Shown here: one piece after another, positions 37,837 through 44,018 of the stretch
Numbering within the stretch: the stretch's first letter is position 1
Layout of the letters: every line of letters begins with the position of its first letter
Assembly: GCF_913776855.1 (NCBI RefSeq)
Contig: NZ_CAJYQD010000047.1
Span: forward strand, 1-64,000
Reading direction: 5' to 3'
Origin: an uncultured Sphingomonas sp.
GTDB taxonomy: Bacteria > Pseudomonadota > Alphaproteobacteria > Sphingomonadales > Sphingomonadaceae
DNA: 64,000 bases
Made by a program: the position numbers and the translations under genes
Notes under the pieces: generated by a model
Seen by the model: only the letters and a program-made list of their open reading frames with translations
The model's database searches: none
What the model was told of the DNA's origin: nothing

Positions 37837-39074
37837 TGCGCCGCTGGTTCGCGATTCCCCTGTGGCAGCGGGTCGTGGGCGCGCTGTTCGCGGGCGTCGC
37901 GATCGGGTTATTGTGGCCGGAGGCTGCGGCGGCGATCAAGATCGTCGGCGATCTGTTCGTCCGCCTCATCAAGATGCTGGTCGTGCCCGTCGTCCTCATC
38001 ACCATCGCCGCCGGCATCGCGTCGCTGGGCGATCCGCGGCGGTTGGGCGGGATCGGCGGGCGGACCGTCGCGCTGTTCGCCTTCACCACATTGGTCGCGG
38101 TGTCGGTCGGCATGGGGTTCGGCCTGCTGCTGCAACCGGGCAGCGGCATCGCGCTGACCGGCGTCGCGCCGCATGTACTGGGGCCGCCGGTCACCCCCGC
38201 CGACCAGCTGCTCGGCATCGTACCCGTGAACATCGTCGATGCGCTGGCGAAGGGCGACATGCTTGCCATCATCTTCGTCGCGGTCCTGCTCGGTATCGCC
38301 AGCGTGGTGTCGGGCGAGGCCGGCAAGCCCGTAGTGGCGCTGCTCCAGGGCCTGTCCGCTGTCCTGCTCCACCTCGTCCGCATCGTGATGGAGGTGACCC
38401 CGTTCGGCGTCCTCGCCCTGATCGCCAACGCCGTCGCGGGGGGCGGCATGGCGGTGTTCGTCAACGTCGGCTGGCTGGCGCTGTGCGTCATCCTCGGCAC
38501 GCTGGCTCAGATGGCGTTCCATGCCGGGCTGCTGCGCTTCGTCGCCAGGCTCCCGGTGGTGCGCTTCTTTCGCGGCATCGTCGACGCGCTGATCGTCGCC
38601 TTCTCGACCGCCTCCTCCTCCGCCACACTGCCGGTCGCGCTACGCGTTAGCCAAGACAATCTCGGCATCGCCCGCCCGATCGCCTCGACTGTGCTGCCGC
38701 TGGGCGCCAGCATCGGCAAGGACGGGACGGCGATGTATGTCGGCCTGCTCGGTCAATTCGCGTTGCAGGCGCTGGGGATCGTCCCCGACGCGTGGATGCT
38801 GGGCGTCATGCTCGCGACCGGCGCGCTTGCCGCGTTCGGCACCGCACCCGTTCCCTCCGCCTCGCTGTTCATGCTCGCGGCGATGCTGGGCGCGGTCGGG
38901 GTCGGCGCGGAACAGACCGCGTTGGTCGTCGGCCTCGTCCTCCCGTTCGACCGGCTGCTCGACATGACCCGCACCGTCGCCTCGGCCAGCGCCAACCTGA
39001 CCGTCGCCACGCTGGTCGCCCGTGCCGAAGACGGGCTGGACGAGGGCCGCTATCGGGGCCAAGTGGCGACATGA
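37836..39074 (+). CDS. Dicarboxylate/amino-acid:cation symporter (DAACS)
   Basis: A 412-residue membrane transporter of the glutamate/aspartate family. It has about eight helices and re-entrant loops with the Ser-rich motif STASSSATLP and the later PLGASIGKDGTAMYVGL, both typical of DAACS binding sites. It probably imports glutamate, possibly D-glutamate, with Na+ or H+. Starts at the dgcA stop and overlaps the LysR gene by 4 bp. The substrate is inferred from operon company. Ends with charged DEGRYRGQ. Confidence 0.9.
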   Translation: MRRWFAIPLWQRVVGALFAGVAIGLLWPEAAAAIKIVGDLFVRLIKMLVVPVVLITIAAGIASLGDPRRLGGIGGRTVALFAFTTLVAVSVGMGFGLLLQPGSGIALTGVAPHVLGPPVTPADQLLGIVPVNIVDALAKGDMLAIIFVAVLLGIASVVSGEAGKPVVALLQGLSAVLLHLVRIVMEVTPFGVLALIANAVAGGGMAVFVNVGWLALCVILGTLAQMAFHAGLLRFVARLPVVRFFRGIVDALIVAFSTASSSATLPVALRVSQDNLGIARPIASTVLPLGASIGKDGTAMYVGLLGQFALQALGIVPDAWMLGVMLATGALAAFGTAPVPSASLFMLAAMLGAVGVGAEQTALVVGLVLPFDRLLDMTRTVASASANLTVATLVARAEDGLDEGRYRGQVAT

Positions 39075-39955
39075 ACCTGCGCCATATCGAGATTTTCCAC
39101 GCCGTCTACGTCAACGGATCGGTCAGCGCCGCCGCCCGCGCGCTCAACATCTCGCAGCCCTCGGTCTCGAAAACGCTACGCCATGCCGAGACCTTGCTCG
39201 GCTTCGAACTGTTCCAGCGGACCAACAGCCGCCTCGTGCCCACCGAAGACGCCCATGCCCTGTTCGGCGACGTGGCCGACATTCAGGAACGCGTCCGGGC
39301 GCTGCGCGAAGCCGGTCGCAACCTGCGCAGCGGCGGCGGCGCGACCTTGCGTATCTCCGCCCTGCCCAGCCTTGCCCTCGGTGCGCTGCCGACCGCCGTC
39401 GCCCGCTTCATGGCGAAACGCCCCGACGTCCGCTTCGACCTGCAGACCGTCCATCACGACGACCTGCTGCGCAAGCTGTACGAGCGCGAGACCGACATCG
39501 CCATCGCCGCCGAAGTCCCGCGCGGCGCCCCGCTCGGCAAGATGTGGCTCGGCGAAGGCGAACTGGTCGTCCTCTACCGCGACGCCGACCTGCCGAACGC
39601 CGCACAGCGGATCGAACTGCCCCAGTTGGTCGGTCACCCCTTCATCACGCTGGCCGCCAGCGGCCCGATCGGCCAGCTCTTCGCGCAGGAGCAGGAACGC
39701 CTCGGCATCGAATTGCAGGAGGTGGCATCCGCCCGCACCTTCTACATCGCCGCCGCTCTGGTCCGCGCGGGCGTGGGGTTGAGCATCGTCGACAATTTTA
39801 CCGCCGAAGCCTCGCTCGCCGACGGCCTCGCGATGCGGGCGTTGAAGCCGTCGCTGACCTTCGACGTCCACGCGATGCACCTGCTCGACCGCCCGCCCAG
39901 CGCGCTGGCCAGCGAGTTCCTCGGCGTCCTGCGCGAGGTGATCGAGGCACCGTAA
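39071..39955 (+). CDS. LysR-family transcriptional regulator
   Basis: A 294-residue regulator with an N-terminal winged helix-turn-helix (residues about 3-60; AARALNISQPSVSKTLRHAE) and a periplasmic-binding-protein-like effector domain. In the D-glutamate system of marine bacteria a regulator called DgcR is linked to dgcN-dgcA. Here the gene is last and overlaps the symporter stop (ATGA), co-directional rather than divergent, so the operon could be autoregulated. D-glutamate or its acetyl form is a plausible inducer (inference). Confidence 0.88.
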   Translation: MNLRHIEIFHAVYVNGSVSAAARALNISQPSVSKTLRHAETLLGFELFQRTNSRLVPTEDAHALFGDVADIQERVRALREAGRNLRSGGGATLRISALPSLALGALPTAVARFMAKRPDVRFDLQTVHHDDLLRKLYERETDIAIAAEVPRGAPLGKMWLGEGELVVLYRDADLPNAAQRIELPQLVGHPFITLAASGPIGQLFAQEQERLGIELQEVASARTFYIAAALVRAGVGLSIVDNFTAEASLADGLAMRALKPSLTFDVHAMHLLDRPPSALASEFLGVLREVIEAP

Positions 39956-39986
39956 GGCGCGCAAGGAATGTACCCCCAACCGGACC

Positions 39987-40076
39987 GTACCCCGGCGAAG
40001 GCCGGGGTCCAGTTGGAGAGGTCTGGCCGCAAGTTACTAACGTTCGCCAACTGGACCCCGGCCTGCGCCGGGGTAC
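39987..40076. repeat. 90-bp inverted-repeat (REPIN-like) element, copy 3
   Basis: Same design and length as copies 1 and 2; the right arm differs at one base (GCCTGCGCC). It follows the LysR gene. The 324-bp gap that it occupies also contains a short CATCCCAGGCTTGATCC repeat remnant near 40093 and the GTGAACTT motif at 40242, but no gene. Confidence 0.85.
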
Positions 40077-40241
40077 GACAGACGTGACGTCATCCCAGGC
40101 TTGATCCGGGGTCCCGCTTCTTCTCGACGACCGGAAGCCCCCACCCACGCTTTCCTACAAACCGCCGCCCCGCTACCCTATGCAGGCTCTTTCAAACCGC
40201 CGAACCCCGCCCCAAACCAAACGCCACACGAAAACGCGGCA

Positions 40242-40264
40242 AGTGTGAACTTCGTGAACTTTGA
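40242..40264. repeat. 23-bp motif with tandem GTGAACTT, copy 2
   Basis: AGTGTGAACTTCGTGAACTT plus TGA; differs from copy 1 at 10587 at one base. It lies just beyond the 3' end of the serine-hydrolase gene, as copy 1 does for the trehalase gene. Confidence 0.45.
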
Positions 40265-40279
40265 AATCGCCCCTAACCA

Positions 40280-41293
40280 CTAAACCACTGATCTACCATC
40301 AAACCCCGCCACCACCGCATCCCCGGTCGCCGGCCGCAACTCAAAAATCCCGCTGTCGAAATGCCGCGTCGGATGCACCCGGTTGGTCAGCAGCGTCCAC
40401 GCCAGTCCCCGCTCGAAATCGACCCACAGCCCGGTTCCGGTAAAACCGGTATGGCCGATGGTGCCCGCCGAACAGGCCTGCCCCCCGGACCATCCCGGAA
40501 AGCGGATTTCCCACCCGGCCGTCCGGTGCCCCTCGACCGGCGTCCGGATCGCGTCCAGCATCGCCGGCGACGCCCCGCTTCCGTCGAGCAGCCCCGCCGC
40601 GAAATCCAGCACCCCGTCGACCGTCCCGAACAGCCCGGCATGGCCGGTCCGCCCGCCCATCGCCGAGCAATTTTCGTCATGGACCTCGCCGACGAGCACC
40701 CGTCCGCGCCACGAACAATGCTCGGTCGCCACCGCCGGCCCCGGCGGCGGTCCCCAGCTCAGCCCCGGCCCCAGCGGCAGCGCCTCCAGCCCGGCACCGA
40801 TGATCCGCTCGATGGCGATCCCCAGCAGGATGAAGTTGATGTCCGAATAGACCGCCGGCCCGTGCTTCCACTCGCGCTGCAACACGAACGCCCGCAGCCG
40901 GGCGGGATCGTCGCCATAGGTATAGATCGGCTCGACCGCCGGCAGGAAGGTGCGATGGACCAGGCAATCGCGAAACGTCAGCCGCCGCTCCGCCGCCCCG
41001 GCCACGTCATATTGACGGAGGTCGGGGATCGCATCGGTCAGCGGCCGGTCGAGGTCGATCCGCCCCTCGTCCGCTAGTTGCAGCACGAACCGCGTGGTCG
41101 CGATCACCTTGCTGACCGACGCCAGGTCGAACCAATGGTCTCGCGTCAGCGGCCGTTCCTCCGGCACACGCTGCGCCAGTCCGGCAACCCGCACCTCCCG
41201 CGCACCATCGGCGGTGACGATCCCCAGCGTCGCCCCCGGTATCCGCCCCTCTGCGACAAACCGTGTGGCTTCGCTGAACGCCCGGTCGATCAC
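40280..41293 (-). CDS. Beta-lactamase-fold serine hydrolase, possible muropeptide amidase
   Basis: A 337-residue penicillin-binding-protein-like hydrolase. Nucleophile S59 and K62 form SVSK; Y149-S-D follows; the third motif is HTG in GHTGFTGTG. There is no signal peptide, so it is probably cytosolic. The GTG start overlaps the AmpG-like permease stop by 4 bp (GTGA). Bacillus AmiE, a beta-lactamase-fold MurNAc-L-Ala amidase, sits among muropeptide recycling genes; this gene's coupling to an AmpG-like importer suggests a comparable step. It could instead be an esterase of class VIII. Role inferred. Confidence 0.8.
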   Translation of the reverse strand: MIDRAFSEATRFVAEGRIPGATLGIVTADGAREVRVAGLAQRVPEERPLTRDHWFDLASVSKVIATTRFVLQLADEGRIDLDRPLTDAIPDLRQYDVAGAAERRLTFRDCLVHRTFLPAVEPIYTYGDDPARLRAFVLQREWKHGPAVYSDINFILLGIAIERIIGAGLEALPLGPGLSWGPPPGPAVATEHCSWRGRVLVGEVHDENCSAMGGRTGHAGLFGTVDGVLDFAAGLLDGSGASPAMLDAIRTPVEGHRTAGWEIRFPGWSGGQACSAGTIGHTGFTGTGLWVDFERGLAWTLLTNRVHPTRHFDSGIFELRPATGDAVVAGFDGRSVV

Positions 41294-42786
41294 GCGTCAT
41301 CCTCCCGCGCGCGAATCTTCGACAGCGCCGGCAGCAACGGGATCGCGGCAAGGCTTACCGCGCCCGACAACAGGAAGAACCCGTCATAGCCGATCACCCC
41401 GACCATCGATCCCCCGGCGCCCGCCAGCATCCGCGGCAACAGGAACGCAAAGCCGGTCAGGAACGCATATTGCGCGCCGGGATAGCGCGGGTTCACCAGC
41501 AGCGAGAGATAGACGACGAACACCGCGCCCGCAAAGCCGTTGCCGAACTGGTCCAGCGCGGTGGCGACATACAGCGTCACCTCGCTCACCGGCTGATGCG
41601 CCAGCCACACAAACCCGAAATTGCCGATCGCCGCGACGACCGCGCCCACCGCCAGCGCCCACAGCATCGGCCGCCGCGTGACCATCCATCCGCCTAAGCC
41701 AACACCGACCATGCTCGCCGCCAGTGCGACCACGCCGTCCGCCCGCCCGATCTGGCTGAGCGTATAGCCCAGCCCCTTTATCATCGGCTTGGACAGGTTC
41801 AGCGCCAGCACATCGCCCATCCGGTACAGCGAGACGAAGACCATCAGCAGGATCGCGGCATACTGAAACCGCCAGAAGAAATCGACATACGGCCCGATCG
41901 CGGTCGAGGTGCGGATCGGCGCAGTCGGCGGTGCCTTACGAATCCACGGCAGCGCGGCGGCCATGGCGACGAACGGGACCATGCACAGCCCCAGCACCCA
42001 CGGCGTGACATTGCTCTTCGCATCGATCCCGATCGCGGCGGCGGCGCCCAGCAGGACATAACCGACGCCCGCCGTGACGGCACATGCAGCCGCAAGGATG
42101 ACCGCACCGCCGCCGATCCCGGTCAGCAGTGCGACGATCCGCCCGCCGCCGCGCCCCACCTCCGGCCGCATGGCGCTCAGGATCGGGAACGGCAGGAACG
42201 CCGCCACCGCGACCAGCAGATAGGCGATCGTCCACCCGCCATTGTCGGCCAGCAACAGCGCGCCGCTCCCCGCCGCGACCATCGCCGTGCGATATCCCCA
42301 CAGGTTCGCGGCGACGATCGGCCCCTGCTGGTCCTGCGTCGGGAACAGCTCGATCCGCCACGCATCCGCCGCGACCTCCAGCGTCGTGGTCCAGAAGGCG
42401 AGCAGCACTGCGAACAGCGCGGTCACCGGCAGCGACGCATCGTCCGCCGTCCACGCCATCGCCCCCATCGCGCTGACGATGCCCAGCTGCGCCAGCATGA
42501 TCCACCCGCGCCGCTTGCCCCAGAAGCGGCTGAACCCCGGCACGTCATAGCGATCGAGCAGCGGCGCCCACACGAACTTCAGCGTCGGCAGCAGCTGCAC
42601 CCACGCAAAGAACCCCAGCACCGTCAACGCCACGCCATGCGCCTGCAGCCTGAGCGCCAGCACGGTCGAGAACATGTAGAAGGGCAGCCCGGCGGCAAAG
42701 CCCAGCAGACCGTAGAGCAGCATCGCGCTGCGTCCGGGATGCGGGGCGGCGGCAGGCGGGACCGCAGCGGCGGCGGATGCGGTCAT
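41290..42786 (-). CDS. ampG: AmpG-like muropeptide permease (MFS)
   Basis: A 498-residue inner-membrane transporter with about 12-14 hydrophobic helices. AmpG-type features are SAMLLYGLLGFAAGLPFYM at the N-terminus, KFVWAPLLDRY, and ALDQFGNGFAGAVFVVYLSL in the C-terminal half. AmpG imports anhydro-muropeptides or GlcNAc-anhydroMurNAc for peptidoglycan recycling. The start at 42786 has GGAG upstream. It is coupled to the serine hydrolase. The family is related to acetyl-CoA transporters, but the N-terminal pattern supports AmpG. Confidence 0.87.
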   Translation of the reverse strand: MTASAAAAVPPAAAPHPGRSAMLLYGLLGFAAGLPFYMFSTVLALRLQAHGVALTVLGFFAWVQLLPTLKFVWAPLLDRYDVPGFSRFWGKRRGWIMLAQLGIVSAMGAMAWTADDASLPVTALFAVLLAFWTTTLEVAADAWRIELFPTQDQQGPIVAANLWGYRTAMVAAGSGALLLADNGGWTIAYLLVAVAAFLPFPILSAMRPEVGRGGGRIVALLTGIGGGAVILAAACAVTAGVGYVLLGAAAAIGIDAKSNVTPWVLGLCMVPFVAMAAALPWIRKAPPTAPIRTSTAIGPYVDFFWRFQYAAILLMVFVSLYRMGDVLALNLSKPMIKGLGYTLSQIGRADGVVALAASMVGVGLGGWMVTRRPMLWALAVGAVVAAIGNFGFVWLAHQPVSEVTLYVATALDQFGNGFAGAVFVVYLSLLVNPRYPGAQYAFLTGFAFLLPRMLAGAGGSMVGVIGYDGFFLLSGAVSLAAIPLLPALSKIRAREDDA

Positions 42787-42870
42787 GGCTACTCCGGACA
42801 CAGGCAAAGCATGAACCTCAAACGATCCGGCGTCGCCGTCAACCGGGCCATGGCCGCCGGTTATACCCCG

Positions 42871-42963
42871 TGACGCTTTTCGCTCACCCGCGGGGATCAA
42901 CCCTGAAGATGGCGCTCGACGCGGTGCGGCTGAAGGTCTCCCCCCACACGCGGGGATCAACCC
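42871..42963. CRISPR. Two-repeat relic resembling a type I-E CRISPR array
   Basis: CGCGGGGATCAACCC occurs at 42889-42903 and again at 42949-42963, exactly 60 bp apart. The better copy (about 42936-42963) begins GTCTCCCCCCACACG and can fold into the short hairpin usual for type I-E repeats; in translation it gives SPHTRGST, familiar from such arrays. The upstream copy matches at 26 of 33 positions and is degenerate in its 5' half. The spacer would be 42904-42935 (32 bases). There are no cas genes in the window, so this is at most a remnant. Confidence 0.5.
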
Positions 42964-43059
42964 AGGCCAGTTATACAAACGCTTCAATAGGTCCTAAGCT
43001 TAGGGCGCATGAGGATTCACAATGCCGTTAGGATGCAATTTACAATATGAAAGGATCGA

Positions 43060-43811
43060 GACGTACTGACAGACGCCCGATGGGCGAAGATCGAACCGCA
43101 CTATTGTGCAAACGGACGGACCCCGCTGGAGCGGCCTGGGCAACCGGCTGTTCGTGGAGGCGGTGTCGTGGATCGCGCGCACGGGCAGCTCATGGCGCGA
43201 TCTGCCGGAGTGGTTCGGGAACTGGAGCACGGTGTTTCGGCGCTTCCGAGACTGGCACCAAGCTGATGTTTTCCGGCGGATATTCGACGCACTGTCGGAT
43301 GAGCCGGACCTTGAATATGCTATAGTCGATGCAATGATCGTCAAGGTCCAACGTCACGGCCCAGGCGCATAAAGTGGCTCAGAGGCAGGTTATCGGTCGC
43401 TCCAGAGGCGTCATGACGTCCGAGATCCTCGCGCTGACCGATGCACTGGGTGATCTGGTGCGCTTTCGCCCGATGCCGGGCCAGCGCCACGACAGCGTCG
43501 AAGTCCCGTCGCTGATCGAGGGCATCGCCTTTGCAGGGCTAGTCGCGGACAAGGCGTTGGACAACAACGCTCTCGTCGCTGAACTCGACGATCGCGGTGT
43601 GCGGATCGTCCATCTCCCAGCACCCGGCCGTGCGCAGAGGCTCAAGATCGATGCCGCAATCTACGCGTGGAGCTCCTCAACGAGAACTGCTTCTGCAAGC
43701 TCAAGCAGTTCCAATGCATCGCCATGCGCGACTGTAAGACCGACCGCAGTTTCTAAGCGATGATCCACATCCTCAATGCCGCCATCAACTTCAGAAGAAT
43801 CCTCACAGACC
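43060..43811 (+). pseudogene. Broken IS5-family transposase
   Basis: Pieces of an IS5-type DDE transposase are readable across three frames: VLTDARWAKIEPH, then NRLFVEAVSWIARTGSSWRDLPEWFGNWSTV and YAIVDAMIVKVQRHG, then MTSEILALTDALGDLVRFR and FAGLVADKALDNNALV, then LNENCFCKLKQFQCIAMR. At least three frameshifts (near 43105, 43368 and 43670) and an internal stop (after TDRSF) break it. Terminal inverted repeats were not found. It abuts the CRISPR-like relic and overlaps no functional gene. Confidence 0.85.
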
Positions 43812-44018
43812 CTAAAACGTCACCCATTCCGTCCCGCCGGGGAAAATCACATCCTCCACCTTGTCGCCGATCTTGGTTACCGCCAGCAGCAGCGCCACGA
43901 CCACGATCAGGTCGAACGCGAGGACCGCGCCCCAGACGAAGGCCGGGTGGAACGGGCCGATCCGGTCGTACCCGTCCTTCGTCACCCGCGGACGGTCACT
44001 GAACGCCGCCGCCTTCAT
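43812..44018 (-). CDS. Small single-span membrane protein coupled to ppdK
   Basis: A 68-residue protein: charged N-terminus (MKAAAFSDRPRVTKDGYD), one membrane helix (GAVLAFDLIVVVALLLAVTKIG) and a short tail. The start overlaps the ppdK stop by 4 bp, so it is translated with that enzyme. It resembles no family I can name. It might anchor or modulate a partner in the membrane. The frame is probably real because of the coupling and the well-formed helix. Confidence 0.65.
   Translation of the reverse strand: MKAAAFSDRPRVTKDGYDRIGPFHPAFVWGAVLAFDLIVVVALLLAVTKIGDKVEDVIFPGGTEWVTF

Noticed and set aside
40280..41293. Class C beta-lactamase for antibiotic resistance
   Set aside because: No signal peptide and the second motif is YSD rather than YxN; coupling to an AmpG-like importer fits recycling better.
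42777..43031. 84-codon plus-strand frame translating to SPHTRGST repeats
   Set aside because: This peptide pattern is a by-product of type I-E CRISPR repeats, not a protein.
42820..43811. A functional CRISPR-Cas locus
   Set aside because: Only two repeats, one of them degenerate, and no cas-like genes on either side.
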